From positions 372,001 through 436,000 of the forward strand of contig JBBAKN010000003.1 of assembly GCA_040403555.1 (NCBI GenBank): a DNA stretch of 64,000 bases, written 5' to 3'. Under the pieces are notes generated by a model. That model saw nothing but the letters and a program-made list of their open reading frames with translations. It had not been told where the DNA came from and ran no database searches. Both the position numbers and the translations under genes were made by a program. Positions within the stretch are counted from its first letter, which is position 1, and every line of letters begins with the position of its first letter. Origin of the DNA: JAIPAN01 sp040403555 (GTDB lineage: Bacteria; Bacteroidota; Bacteroidia; Sphingobacteriales; Sphingobacteriaceae). Shown piece after piece: positions 32,484-41,859 of the stretch.

Positions 32484-32505
32484 AAGCCCCGATAAAAGGG
32501 GTTTT
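32484..32505 (+). promoter_or_regulatory. Short hairpin at the 5' end of the rpmB leader
   Basis: AAGCCCC (32484-32490) pairs with GGGGTTT (32498-32504) over a 7-base loop, one G-U pair, then T. If the promoter call is right it would be at the very 5' end of the transcript. It could stabilise the mRNA or act as an attenuator or ribosomal-protein binding site. Confidence 0.35.
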
Positions 32506-32528
32506 AATAAGCTAAAAAATCAAAAGTC

Positions 32529-32762
32529 ATGTCGAGAGTTTGTGATTTAACAGGAAAAATGCCGATTAAAGGCCACCACGTTTCGAATTCGAATGTGAAA
32601 ACCAATCGTAAATTTTATCCCAACCTACAGGTGAAAAAGTTTTATATCCCTGAAGAAGACCGTTGGATTACGTTGAAAGTAAGTACTTCAGCGATAAAAA
32701 CCATTACTAAGAATGGTATTACTGCGGTAATTAACAAGTTCCTTAAAAAAGGATACATTTAG
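32529..32762 (+). CDS. rpmB: 50S ribosomal protein L28
   Basis: A 77-residue basic protein with the L28 N-terminus (SRVCDLTGKMPIKGHHVSNSN) and the V-T-R-type beta region (KKFYIPEEDRWITLKVSTSAIKTI). The usual zinc-binding Cys pairs of some L28 forms are absent apart from Cys4. It leads the rpmB-rpmG-DUF4295-ftsY cluster common in Bacteroidota. Confidence 0.96.
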   Translation: MSRVCDLTGKMPIKGHHVSNSNVKTNRKFYPNLQVKKFYIPEEDRWITLKVSTSAIKTITKNGITAVINKFLKKGYI

Positions 32763-32789
32763 GCTAAGAGATTTTAAAAAAATATAGCA

Positions 32790-32972
32790 ATGGCTAAAAA
32801 AGGAAATAGAGTTCAGGTAATTTTAGAATGCACCGAGCACAAAGAAAGCGGAATGCCGGGAATGTCTCGTTACATTACTACCAAGAACAAGAAAAACACT
32901 ACTGAGCGTTTAGAATTGAAAAAATTTAACCCAGTATTGCGTAAAGTAACCTTACACAAAGAAATTAAGTAA
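32790..32972 (+). CDS. rpmG: 50S ribosomal protein L33
   Basis: A 60-residue basic protein with RVQVILECTEHKE, SRYITTKNKKNTTERLELKKFNP and C-terminal VLRKVTLHKEIK, as in L33. It keeps one Cys, so this is a C-minus (zinc-free) form. It starts 27 bases after rpmB and belongs to the same operon. Confidence 0.96.
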   Translation: MAKKGNRVQVILECTEHKESGMPGMSRYITTKNKKNTTERLELKKFNPVLRKVTLHKEIK

Positions 32973-33005
32973 TAAAATTGGGCAACCAATTTAAATTGAA
33001 ATACA

Positions 33006-33179
33006 ATGGCTAAGAAAGTAGTTGCAACCTTAAAAACTGGTACTGGTAAAGAATACTCTAAAGTAATTACCATGACTAAATCTCCAAAAACTGGAGCATA
33101 CAGCTTTAAAGAGCAAATTGTGCACAACGATCACATTAAAGATGCGATTACAGTTGCTAAAGAGCAAGCAGCTCAGTAA
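33006..33179 (+). CDS. DUF4295 domain-containing small protein
   Basis: A 57-residue basic protein that starts MAKKVVATLKTGTGKEYSKV and continues MTKSPKTGAYSFKEQIV. This family of small proteins follows rpmG in Bacteroidota and is presumed to be ribosome-associated because of its size, charge and location; the role is unproven. It starts 33 bases after rpmG and a terminator-like stem follows at 33199. Confidence 0.9.
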   Translation: MAKKVVATLKTGTGKEYSKVITMTKSPKTGAYSFKEQIVHNDHIKDAITVAKEQAAQ

Positions 33180-33198
33180 TTAACAGCTAACACATTTT

Positions 33199-33234
33199 AA
33201 AAGCCTCCCCGAAACAACGTGGGCGGCTTTTTTT
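33199..33234 (+). terminator. Terminator or attenuator before ftsY
   Basis: AAAAGCC-T-CCC (33199-33209) pairs with GGG-C-GGCTTTT (33221-33231), one internal mismatch, followed by TTTT. Placed between the small ribosomal genes and ftsY (start 33250), it could lower ftsY expression relative to the ribosomal genes. Confidence 0.65.
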
Positions 33235-33249
33235 GTTTAAATTCGTAGC

Positions 33250-34437
33250 ATGGGATTATTTGATTTATTCAGAAAAAAGACACCTACCCCACCGCCGGTA
33301 GAAGAAAAGCCTGTACCAGAAGAAGTGGCTGCGCCTATTCCCGTAATGGAAGAAACGCCCGCTACTACTGAAGTGGCTGCAGAACCCACCCCTAAAGCGG
33401 AGCCAATTGACTTAGCGCCTGAGCCTCAAACTCCCGAGCCTAGCCCGGAGCCTGTGGTAGAAATTACTCCCCGAGCAAAACTAGAAGCACTTTCTCCTGC
33501 TCCCGAAGAGCTAGAAGATAAAGAACAACTCCAAAAAAGTTTAGCCAAAACCAAAGAAGGATTATTTGCCAAAATTACCAAAGTGGTTATTGGTAAATCA
33601 AGCGTAGATACCGACGTTTTAGATGAATTAGAAGAAGTACTCATTACTTCGGATGTGGGTGTAAATACTACCCTCAAAATTATTAAGCGTATTGAAAACC
33701 GGGTATCGAAAGATAAATACTTGAACCCTGCTCAACTAAACGACTTATTAAGAGACGAAATACAACAGCTCTTAGCCGAAAACAATAGCAACGATTTCGA
33801 AAATTTTGAATACGGCCAACAAAAACCCTACGTAATTATGGTAGTTGGAGTAAATGGGGTGGGTAAAACTACTACCATAGGCAAATTGGCCCATAAATTA
33901 AAAGCCGCTGGCAACCAAGTGGTATTAGGTGCTGCCGATACGTTTAGAGCCGCCGCCGTAGATCAACTTAAACTTTGGGGCGAACGAGTGGGTGTTCGGG
34001 TAGTGGCGCAAGCCATGGGCTCCGATCCGGCATCGGTTGCTTTTGATACCGTTCAATCGGCCGCTGCCAATGGCGACGATGTAGCCATAATTGATACCGC
34101 CGGTCGCTTACACAATAAAGTAACCCTCATGAACGAATTAACCAAAATTAAAAACGTGATGGATAAAATTGTTCCGGGGGCACCACACGAAATTTTATTG
34201 GTATTAGATGCTTCTACCGGGCAAAATGCCATGGAGCAGTGCCGCCAGTTTACCGAAGCAACGGCCGTAAATGCCTTGGCCCTTACCAAATTAGATGGCA
34301 CCGCCAAAGGAGGTGTGGTAATTGGTATTTCCGACGAATTTAAAATTCCGGTAAAATACATTGGCGTTGGCGAAAGTATCAACGACTTGCAACTCTTTAA
34401 CAAAAAAGAATTTGTAGCTTCTTTATTTAAAGCCTAA
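33250..34437 (+). CDS. ftsY: Signal recognition particle receptor FtsY
   Basis: A 395-residue GTPase that docks SRP-bound ribosomes at the inner membrane. The first ~100 residues are Pro/Glu-rich and acidic, as in FtsY A domains. The NG domain follows: GVNGVGKTTTIGKLA (G1, about residues 200-214), DTFRAAAVDQL, DTAGRLHNK (G3) and TKLDGTAKGG (G4/G5). Its stop is immediately followed by the rimO ATG. Confidence 0.97.
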   Translation: MGLFDLFRKKTPTPPPVEEKPVPEEVAAPIPVMEETPATTEVAAEPTPKAEPIDLAPEPQTPEPSPEPVVEITPRAKLEALSPAPEELEDKEQLQKSLAKTKEGLFAKITKVVIGKSSVDTDVLDELEEVLITSDVGVNTTLKIIKRIENRVSKDKYLNPAQLNDLLRDEIQQLLAENNSNDFENFEYGQQKPYVIMVVGVNGVGKTTTIGKLAHKLKAAGNQVVLGAADTFRAAAVDQLKLWGERVGVRVVAQAMGSDPASVAFDTVQSAAANGDDVAIIDTAGRLHNKVTLMNELTKIKNVMDKIVPGAPHEILLVLDASTGQNAMEQCRQFTEATAVNALALTKLDGTAKGGVVIGISDEFKIPVKYIGVGESINDLQLFNKKEFVASLFKA

Positions 34438-35769
34438 ATGAAAACCAAACATACGTCCATTGCACCAACGCAAAAGCCTAAAGTAAATGTAATCACCTTA
34501 GGTTGTTCTAAAAATATATACGATTCGGAAGTATTGATGGGTCAAATAAAGGCCAGCAACCTAAACGTTAGCCACGAATCGGATATTTTAGGTAAAGACG
34601 ATATTGTGGTGATTAATACCTGTGGCTTTATTGACAATGCCAAGCAAGAATCTATCGATACCATTTTACAATACAGCGCCCTTAAAGAGCAAGGCAGAAT
34701 TGGTAAAGTAATTGTAACCGGATGCCTATCTGAACGATATAAACCCGAATTACAGGCCGAAATTAGCAATGTTGATGCCTATTTTGGCACCAACGAGTTA
34801 CCCGAATTATTGGCTAGCATTGGCGTTAATTATAAACACGAACTTATTGGCGAACGCCTCTTAACCACCCCTTCGCATTTTGCCTATTTTAAAATTGCCG
34901 AAGGCTGTAATCGCCCTTGTTCTTTTTGCGCCATTCCCTTAATGCGGGGTCAGCACGTTTCTAAATCCATAGAAGATTTGGTAAAAGAAGCCAAATTATT
35001 GGCAAAAAATGGCACTAAAGAATTGATTCTGATTGCACAAGATTTAACTTATTACGGCCTCGATTTATACCAAGAGCGCAAACTAGCCAATCTGCTGCGG
35101 CAGTTATCTGATGTTAACGGAATAGAATGGATTCGCATGCAATACGCCTATCCTTCGGGCTTTCCGATGGAAGTTTTAGACGTAATGAATGAACGGGAAA
35201 ATATTTGCAAGTATTTAGATATGCCGCTGCAACACGTTTCAGACAATATGCTAAAATCGATGCGACGTGGCATTACCAAACAAAAAACTATCGATTTAGT
35301 GAATCAGATTAGAGATAAAGTGCCCAATATTGCGTTGCGCACCACCTTAATTTGCGGCTACCCCGGCGAAACTGAGCAAGATTTCGAAGAAATGAAAAAT
35401 TGGGTAGCCGATACTAAATTCGACCGCTTGGGTTGTTTTACCTATTCTCACGAAGAAAAAACGCATGCACACAGCTTGGTAGACGATGTGGCCGAAGAAG
35501 TAAAACAACAACGGGTAGAAGAGATTATGGACATTCAGCAAGAAATTTCTTTGACCAAAAATCAAGAAAAAATAGGGCAAACGTTCAAGGTACTTATTGA
35601 TAAAAAAGAAGGCAATTTCTTTGTTGGTCGTACCCAATTTGACTCCCCGGAAGTAGATAATGAAGTGCTTATTGATGCCGGTAAACACTATGTTCCGATA
35701 GGTAATTTTACCGAAATAACCATAGATAGGGCCGAAGATTTCGACCTATACGGGCACCCAAAAAGCTAA
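34438..35769 (+). CDS. rimO: Ribosomal protein S12 methylthiotransferase RimO
   Basis: A 443-residue radical-SAM enzyme that adds a methylthio group to Asp of ribosomal protein S12. N-terminal cluster cysteines include Cys23 (LGCSKN), Cys62 (NTCGF) and the Cys in VTGCLSE; the radical-SAM motif is CNRPCSFCAIP. A C-terminal TRAM-like domain follows (FKVLIDKKEGNFFVGRTQFDSPEVD). It starts directly after the ftsY stop, with no gap, so the two are co-translated. Confidence 0.95.
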   Translation: MKTKHTSIAPTQKPKVNVITLGCSKNIYDSEVLMGQIKASNLNVSHESDILGKDDIVVINTCGFIDNAKQESIDTILQYSALKEQGRIGKVIVTGCLSERYKPELQAEISNVDAYFGTNELPELLASIGVNYKHELIGERLLTTPSHFAYFKIAEGCNRPCSFCAIPLMRGQHVSKSIEDLVKEAKLLAKNGTKELILIAQDLTYYGLDLYQERKLANLLRQLSDVNGIEWIRMQYAYPSGFPMEVLDVMNERENICKYLDMPLQHVSDNMLKSMRRGITKQKTIDLVNQIRDKVPNIALRTTLICGYPGETEQDFEEMKNWVADTKFDRLGCFTYSHEEKTHAHSLVDDVAEEVKQQRVEEIMDIQQEISLTKNQEKIGQTFKVLIDKKEGNFFVGRTQFDSPEVDNEVLIDAGKHYVPIGNFTEITIDRAEDFDLYGHPKS

Positions 35770-35793
35770 TACATTTTAGCTAATTTTAAAGGG

Positions 35794-37386
35794 ATGAAAG
35801 CAAGCTACATGGAGTATTCCGAAACCGGACAATTTGCCTCGGGTGTATTGCGCTACTTGGCACAAGATACCGAAGCAATGAGCTTTGCTAAGTATCCGCC
35901 TAGCTTGGCCGGCTTTAAGGAATTATTGAGTAACAAAAAGGTGCAAGCCAATCGCTCTGTTTTAGTAGAAGTACTCCAACAACAATATAACCGTTTAGAA
36001 ACCAGTGCCACCGTTACACAAAACATCGAAGCGCTGGCCAAAGAAAACACCTTTACCATTACTACCGGCCATCAGCTCAATCTTTTTACCGGACCTCTTT
36101 ATTTCATTTATAAAATAGCCAGCGCCATTGCCCTAAGCAGAGAACTAAAAGAGGCTTTTCCGGATAAAAATTTTGTGCCCCTGTATTGGATGGCCACCGA
36201 AGACCACGATTTTGCTGAAATTAATCATACCTACATTCACGGGAAAAAATTAGTTTGGGAGAAGGAAACTAGTGGTGCTACCGGCCAACTAAGCACCAAC
36301 GATATTGGCGAAATACTAGAAGCTTACCAAGGAATTTTGGGAGCAAGCCCCTATGCCTTGCAATTAGCCGAATGGGTAGAAAAAGCCTATACCCATCATA
36401 ATAACTTGGCAGATGCCACACGGTATTTGGTAAATAAACTATTCGAAAAATACGGGCTTCTTATCTTAGATGCCAATCACCCCGAACTTAAAAAACAGTT
36501 CAGTAGTATTATTGAAGAAGATATTTGCCAACAACATAGTTTCCGTTTAATTAACGAAACGACTACACGCCTACAGGCAGCTGGATTTGATACACCGGTT
36601 AATCCCAGAGAAATTAACTTCTTCTATTTAAAAGAGGGCCTCCGAGAGCGCATTATAAAAGAAAATAGCCAGCACCAAGTAGTTAATACCGATATCGTAT
36701 TTACCGAAGCGGAAATTCGCACACACATACAAAATCATCCGGAAGCGTTTAGCCCGAATGTAGTGATGCGACCACTCTACCAAGAATGCATTTTACCCAA
36801 TATCTGTTATATTGGCGGCGGTGCCGAACTGAGCTATTGGTTGGAACTGAAAAGCACTTTTGAACAGTATAAACTAGATTTCCCAATCGTTTTATTACGT
36901 AATTCGGCCCAGCAAGTATCAGCAAGCATTGCCAAAAAGCAAGAAAATTTAAACCTATCATCCGAAGCAGTGTTTAAACCATTAGATACGTTGAAAAAAG
37001 AGTGGATACTGGCCAATGCAGGCAAAAATTTAAGTTTAAAAAACGAACTGAGTGCTTTTGAAGAGGTATTTAAAACGCTGGGGCACCTAGCAAACGAAAT
37101 TGATCCAAGCTTGGTAGCTAGTGCCGCAGCCGTAGAGACTCGACTAAAAAAAGCGATGGAAAATTTAGAAAAAAAACTGTTAAAAGCTGAGAAACGGAAA
37201 CATACAGGGGCTCTAGAACAACTCGAAAAAATACACGCACATATTTTTCCTAAGGGTGGTTTGCAAGAACGTGCCGAAAATTTTGGACCATACTTTGCTA
37301 GCTATGGGCCTAGTTTTATTGATAATTTAATTGAAAGCTTCCATCCACTAGAAGGAAAATTCACCCTATTTCAAGCCAATAGTTAG
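35794..37386 (+). CDS. bshC: Bacillithiol biosynthesis cysteine-adding enzyme BshC
   Basis: A 530-residue protein whose N-terminal nucleotide/substrate region has TITTGHQLNLFTGPLYFIYKIASAI, PLYWMATEDHDFAEINH and a long central coiled-coil. These are the BshC family hallmarks: it joins cysteine to GlcN-malate to finish bacillithiol. Genes for BshA and BshB are not in the window. It starts 24 bases after rimO and is followed after 2 bases by the Ldh-type dehydrogenase, so it is in an operon. Confidence 0.93.
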   Translation: MKASYMEYSETGQFASGVLRYLAQDTEAMSFAKYPPSLAGFKELLSNKKVQANRSVLVEVLQQQYNRLETSATVTQNIEALAKENTFTITTGHQLNLFTGPLYFIYKIASAIALSRELKEAFPDKNFVPLYWMATEDHDFAEINHTYIHGKKLVWEKETSGATGQLSTNDIGEILEAYQGILGASPYALQLAEWVEKAYTHHNNLADATRYLVNKLFEKYGLLILDANHPELKKQFSSIIEEDICQQHSFRLINETTTRLQAAGFDTPVNPREINFFYLKEGLRERIIKENSQHQVVNTDIVFTEAEIRTHIQNHPEAFSPNVVMRPLYQECILPNICYIGGGAELSYWLELKSTFEQYKLDFPIVLLRNSAQQVSASIAKKQENLNLSSEAVFKPLDTLKKEWILANAGKNLSLKNELSAFEEVFKTLGHLANEIDPSLVASAAAVETRLKKAMENLEKKLLKAEKRKHTGALEQLEKIHAHIFPKGGLQERAENFGPYFASYGPSFIDNLIESFHPLEGKFTLFQANS

Positions 37387-37388
37387 TT

Positions 37389-38471
37389 ATGAATACCCAA
37401 ACGTTTACCGAAGTCCACTTACGCAGTTTTACCGAAAATATTTTTACCAGCATGGGCTGTTCGGCGGAGCATGCTAAACTAAGTGCCGATGTATTACTTA
37501 AAGCTGATTTACGAGGAATAGATTCGCATGGGGTAGCCCGCCTTAGCGGTTACGTACGTTTGTGGGAGAAAAAACGAATCAACACCCAACCCAACATTAC
37601 CATAGTACACGAAACTCCCAGTACCGCCACCATTGATGGCGATGGGGGCCTAGGCTTAGTTATTGCGCCTTTTGCAATGAAAGTAGCTCTAGAAAAAGCA
37701 AAAATTTGTGGCTCGGGCTGGGTATCGGTACGCAATTCTAGTCACTTTGGCATTGCCGCTTACCATACCTTATTAGCCGTTGAGCAAGATATGATTGGCT
37801 TCGCTATGACCAATGCTAGCCCATTGGTAGCCCCAACTTTTGCGAATGAACGTTTATTGGGAACCAACCCGATGTGCTACGCTTTCCCCGCTGGAAAAAA
37901 TGCACCCGTAATTGTAGATATGGCCACTTCGGCAGCGGCCAATGGCAAATTAGAAATTGCCCAGCGTAGCGGCAAAGCAGTACCGGAAGGCTGGATTATT
38001 GATAAGAACGGCAGGGCTTCCACCAACCCACACGAATTAAAAGAAGGCGGTTCTTTGCTACCATTGGGAAGCGATATAGCCCATGGAAGTCACAAAGGTT
38101 TTGGCTTGGGTGCAACGGTAGATATTTTATCGGCCGTGCTTTCGGGTGCCAATTACGGGCCTTGGGTACCGCCTTTTGTTGCCTTTCTAGATCCACCGGC
38201 CGATCCGGTAGGAAAAGGAATTGGTCATTTTTTAGGCGCTTTACGGGTAGATGGATTTCGCCCGGTAGCTGAATTCAAAACACATATGGATACTTGGGTA
38301 GATCGCTTTAAATCGGCAAAACCCATTGATCCGAATCAACCCGTAATTATTCCGGGAGAGCCTGAGTTGGCCGCAGAATTAGAGCGCACAAAAAACGGCA
38401 TCCCTTTAGTGAATGCCGTAGTTGAAGATCTTAATCTTCTAGCCGATAAATTTGGCTTAGACCGTTTATAA
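37389..38471 (+). CDS. Ldh-family (malate/L-lactate-type) oxidoreductase
   Basis: A 360-residue NAD(P)-dependent enzyme of the malate/L-lactate/ureidoglycolate dehydrogenase fold. Visible blocks are DLRGIDSHGVARL, VRNSSHFGIAAYHT (catalytic His), LGTNPMCYAFPAG and KGFGLGATVDIL. The substrate cannot be told from sequence. It is the last gene of the ftsY-rimO-bshC run and converges on lepB, with a single base between stops. Confidence 0.93.
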   Translation: MNTQTFTEVHLRSFTENIFTSMGCSAEHAKLSADVLLKADLRGIDSHGVARLSGYVRLWEKKRINTQPNITIVHETPSTATIDGDGGLGLVIAPFAMKVALEKAKICGSGWVSVRNSSHFGIAAYHTLLAVEQDMIGFAMTNASPLVAPTFANERLLGTNPMCYAFPAGKNAPVIVDMATSAAANGKLEIAQRSGKAVPEGWIIDKNGRASTNPHELKEGGSLLPLGSDIAHGSHKGFGLGATVDILSAVLSGANYGPWVPPFVAFLDPPADPVGKGIGHFLGALRVDGFRPVAEFKTHMDTWVDRFKSAKPIDPNQPVIIPGEPELAAELERTKNGIPLVNAVVEDLNLLADKFGLDRL

Positions 38472-38472
38472 G

Positions 38473-39585
38473 TTAGTTTGCTCCTTTAAAAATCCGATTC
38501 CAACGAATTTTATCGAAGAAAGTACCTTCGCTATCCCAACTCATCCACACAATTAAGGCTTTACCTACAATGTGATCTTCGGGCACAAAACCCCAGAAAC
38601 GAGAGTCGAGAGAATTGTGGCGATTATCGCCCATCATCCAATAATAATTCATCTTGAAGGTATAGCTAGTAGCTAGTTTACCATTAATTACATAGCGGTC
38701 TCCATCTTTTTGCAAGGTATTGCCTTCATATACCCGAATGGCTCGTTCGTAAAACGGATAAGTAGTGCTATCTAACTTCACCGTCCACCCTTTTTTCGGT
38801 ACAATCAGCGGACCAAAATTATCTTCGTTCCATTTATATTGCGGTGAATGAGGGAACACTTGTGGCTCATATTCTCCCTTAGGACGAATAATAGGTTGCA
38901 CTAACTTTACATTCGTCCACTTCTTAATCGCAGTAGCTTCTTCAGTGGTCATATTAAAATAATACTCATCGGCAGAAGCACGTTGCACTTCAATGCGTAA
39001 ATCTTGTAAGGCCGTTGGATTAAAATCGGTACCATCGGTACGTACTACATAGGTGGTTTCACCAGCCAATGGGGTTTCTGCAGCTTTACCATTCACAAAA
39101 ACCTGCGTATTTACAATTTTAATTGTGTCGCCAGCAATAGCTATACAGCGTTTAATATAGTTTTCACGTTTATCTACCGGACGGTTGTAGGGCTCATCGG
39201 CTTCCATTGGATAATTGAATACCACAGCATCGTTACGTTTGATGTTTGATAAGCCAGGTAATCTGCGATAATTCCATTGCACGCCATCCCAATAGGCTTT
39301 AGTTCCAATAATAGGCATCGTATGGTGGGCAAACGGAAAGGCAACCGGTGTCATTGGGACACGTGCACCATAGTTTACTTTGCTTACAAATAAGAAATCG
39401 CCCACCTTTAAACTTTTTTCCATAGATCCGGTTGGTATGGTATAGGCTTCTATAAAAAAAGTACGAATAAGTGTGGCAGCAATAACCGCAAATAAAATGG
39501 CATCTAACCATTCGCGACTAGCACTTTTTGGAGGTTTTTCTTGTTTCTTTTCGGTGGTAGCTTTTTGCCAAAATTTCCAGTTCAT
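38473..39585 (-). CDS. lepB: Signal peptidase I
   Basis: A 370-residue membrane protease that cleaves signal peptides of exported proteins. A hydrophobic helix near residues 27-47 is followed by catalytic Ser54 (TIPTGSMEKSL) and Lys145 in NYIKRCIAIAGD; GDFLFVSKVNYGARVP and YFMMGDNRHNSLDSR-type blocks also fit. It is longer than E. coli LepB because of an inserted beta-domain, common in Bacteroidota. It follows dapB by 6 bases on the same strand. Confidence 0.95.
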   Translation of the reverse strand: MNWKFWQKATTEKKQEKPPKSASREWLDAILFAVIAATLIRTFFIEAYTIPTGSMEKSLKVGDFLFVSKVNYGARVPMTPVAFPFAHHTMPIIGTKAYWDGVQWNYRRLPGLSNIKRNDAVVFNYPMEADEPYNRPVDKRENYIKRCIAIAGDTIKIVNTQVFVNGKAAETPLAGETTYVVRTDGTDFNPTALQDLRIEVQRASADEYYFNMTTEEATAIKKWTNVKLVQPIIRPKGEYEPQVFPHSPQYKWNEDNFGPLIVPKKGWTVKLDSTTYPFYERAIRVYEGNTLQKDGDRYVINGKLATSYTFKMNYYWMMGDNRHNSLDSRFWGFVPEDHIVGKALIVWMSWDSEGTFFDKIRWNRIFKGAN

Positions 39586-39591
39586 AATTTT

Positions 39592-40338
39592 TTATACCAG
39601 TTTAAAATCAAACATATCTTGTACCGAGTAAAAGCCTTTTTTTCCGTGCAACCATTCGGCGGCCAAAATGGCACCCAAGGCAAACCCGGCTCTACTATGT
39701 GCCGTGTGTTTAAATTCTAGCTCATCTACTTCCGAGCTATAAATCACGGTGTGCGTACCGGGTACTTCTTCTATTCGGTGCGATTCTATAAGCAATTCAT
39801 TCGGCTTAGTTACCACATCGTTTTGCTGCCCTACCACTTCATTTACCCAGGAACTTTTACGCTCAAGTCCGTGTAAAATACCTTCGGCAATGGTTATGGC
39901 TGTACCGCTTGGTGCATCTAGTTTTTGTGTGTGATGAATTTCTTCTACTTGCACATCGTACTGCGGATAGCGATTCATCAACTTAGCCAATACCTTATTC
40001 ATATAAAAAAACACATTTACACCCACACTAAAGTTAGATGCATACAGCAAGGTATTGTTACCAGCTACACATTTTTGCTGCACAGTGTCTAATTCATCGT
40101 ACCAACCGGTGGTGCCTACCACAATGGGCACACCGGCCTCAAAAGCATCATAAATATGCCCCAAGGCAGCGTGAGGTACACTAAACTCAATGGCTACATC
40201 GGCTTCTTTAAATCGTTCGGAGCGGATATCGGAGGCATTATCGACATCAATAATGATGCAAATTTCGTGGCCACGTTCTTGGGCAAAACGCTCTAATAGC
40301 TTTCCCATTTTTCCGTAACCAATGAGGGCAATTTTCAT
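39592..40338 (-). CDS. dapB: 4-hydroxy-tetrahydrodipicolinate reductase
   Basis: A 248-residue enzyme of lysine and diaminopimelate synthesis that reduces HTPA with NAD(P)H. The N-terminal fold has IALIGYGKMGKLLERF, and the substrate/catalytic region has EIHHTQKLDAPSGTAI with His and Lys. Its ATG overlaps the preceding stop (ATGA), so translation is coupled to the DUF5683 gene. The product supplies the cell-wall precursor DAP. Confidence 0.95.
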   Translation of the reverse strand: MKIALIGYGKMGKLLERFAQERGHEICIIIDVDNASDIRSERFKEADVAIEFSVPHAALGHIYDAFEAGVPIVVGTTGWYDELDTVQQKCVAGNNTLLYASNFSVGVNVFFYMNKVLAKLMNRYPQYDVQVEEIHHTQKLDAPSGTAITIAEGILHGLERKSSWVNEVVGQQNDVVTKPNELLIESHRIEEVPGTHTVIYSSEVDELEFKHTAHSRAGFALGAILAAEWLHGKKGFYSVQDMFDFKLV

Positions 40339-40952
40339 AAGCTAAGGCTAAGTTTCAATCCGGGTTGAGCGGCATAGGCATTCAGGCCTCCGGGATTGGT
40401 TTGTAAAGTTGGTTTAAGTTGCAGACTTAAGTTTTCGCTAATATCAAAACGGAAAAACTTGGCATCTACATAGGCATCAATAATGTTTACGGCATATACC
40501 ACCACTCCACCAATAATGGAGAGTTCTTTATTTCTTCTAAAATTATCTTTGATTTTTACCAACCCTTCGAATGAATAAGCGGCATAGTCTGGGTTGCCCG
40601 GATTACCATTATTGGCTAAGCGGTATTGCACTTCGCTTAAAAAAGTATGGTATTGGTTATTATTATCTTGGTAGGCTTTTACAAAGGCGACAAAGCCGCC
40701 ATAAATTAAAGGTACTTTCCACCAACGTTTGTTGTACACTTGACCTAAACCCGGTACTAATGCTGATCCCCAGGCTGCTTTTTTAGGCATTTTTTCGAGT
40801 ACCAAACGGAGTGAATCTTTCACAGGGCCAGCTGCAACCGGTGTTTTTTTTGAGATACTATCGGCCTTGGTGTTTATTTTCGCAGACTTTTTTTGGGCAG
40901 TGGCCGAAAAAGCAAGGGCACAAAGAAAAAGTAAAACCAAGGCGGTACGCAT
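40335..40952 (-). CDS. DUF5683 domain-containing secreted protein
   Basis: A 205-residue protein from ATG 40952 (a TTG three codons upstream would overlap parB). Signal peptide ALVLLFLCALAFSATAQ, a Lys/Thr-rich linker, then SALVPGLGQVYNKRWWKVPLIYGG, a hydrophobic block typical of DUF5683, and a beta-rich C-terminus. The function is unknown; the family is fixed between ParB and DapB in many Bacteroidota, hinting at an envelope role. Confidence 0.87.
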   Translation of the reverse strand: MRTALVLLFLCALAFSATAQKKSAKINTKADSISKKTPVAAGPVKDSLRLVLEKMPKKAAWGSALVPGLGQVYNKRWWKVPLIYGGFVAFVKAYQDNNNQYHTFLSEVQYRLANNGNPGNPDYAAYSFEGLVKIKDNFRRNKELSIIGGVVVYAVNIIDAYVDAKFFRFDISENLSLQLKPTLQTNPGGLNAYAAQPGLKLSLSL

Positions 40953-40954
40953 AT

Positions 40955-41857
40955 TTACCAATCTAATAATTCTAATAGCCTATTCAGATCGTTTTCTGAA
41001 AGGAAAGGAATTTCAATAATTCCGGAGTTTTTACCTTTCATTTTCAATTGCACTCGGGTACCCAATCGGGAGGCTAAATCATCTTGCACCTTTTGGTATT
41101 GAAACGAAACACCCTCAATCGTGGTGCTTGGTTTAGCTCTCTTTAAGCCTGTTATTTGTAGCTCACGTACCAATTCTTCTACTTTACGAACCGATAGGCC
41201 TTTGCTGATAATTTCTTTGTGGATGAACAATTGTTTGTCTACATCTTCTACACTTACCAAAGCTCGGGCATGGCCCATACTTACTTTGCTTTCGCGAATA
41301 GAAGTTTGAATGCTTGGCGGCAATTTCAGCAAACGCAGGTAATTGGTTACCGTAGATCGGTTTTTACTTACACGTTCCCCTAATTCTTCTTGTTTTAAAT
41401 CACATTCATCTAACATACGCTGAAGGCTGAAAGCAACCTCCATGGCATTTAGGTTTTCACGTTGTATATTTTCAATAAGCGCCATTTCCAACATTTGTTG
41501 GTCGTTGGCGGCACGTACATAGGCCGGCACTTCGGTTAAGCCAGCCATTTTAGAGGCTCTAAACCTACGTTCACCCGAAATTAACTGGTACGTATTTTGA
41601 CCTACTTGACGAACGGTAATAGGCTGAATAAGGCCTTGTAATTTTATCGAATTGGCTAAATCTTGTAAGGCTTCTACATCAAATTCTGTACGAGGTTGGT
41701 AGGGATTCACCTCAATTTGGTTTAGCAATATGGGATGAATATGGTTTAAGCCCCCTACTTCGTTGCCTAATGATTTATGCCCTTGCTGAACAAGTTCGGT
41801 GTCGTCCAATAAGGCACTTAAGCCTCTTCCCAGTCCTGTTTTCTTTTGATATGTCAT
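40955..41857 (-). CDS. parB: Chromosome-partitioning protein ParB
   Basis: A 300-residue ParB/Spo0J protein. The N-terminus has KKTGLGRGLSALLDD (ParA-activating peptide), then EVNPYQPRTEFD, the CTP-binding core (SGERRFRASKMAGLTEVP and ALIENIQRENLNAMEVA), a helix-turn-helix (KQEELGERVSKNRSTVTNYLRLLKLP) and a C-terminal dimer domain. It loads at parS sites and segregates origins with ParA. No parS match is seen in the window. It follows parA by 2 bases. Confidence 0.95.
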   Translation of the reverse strand: MTYQKKTGLGRGLSALLDDTELVQQGHKSLGNEVGGLNHIHPILLNQIEVNPYQPRTEFDVEALQDLANSIKLQGLIQPITVRQVGQNTYQLISGERRFRASKMAGLTEVPAYVRAANDQQMLEMALIENIQRENLNAMEVAFSLQRMLDECDLKQEELGERVSKNRSTVTNYLRLLKLPPSIQTSIRESKVSMGHARALVSVEDVDKQLFIHKEIISKGLSVRKVEELVRELQITGLKRAKPSTTIEGVSFQYQKVQDDLASRLGTRVQLKMKGKNSGIIEIPFLSENDLNRLLELLDW

Positions 41858-41859
41858 GC

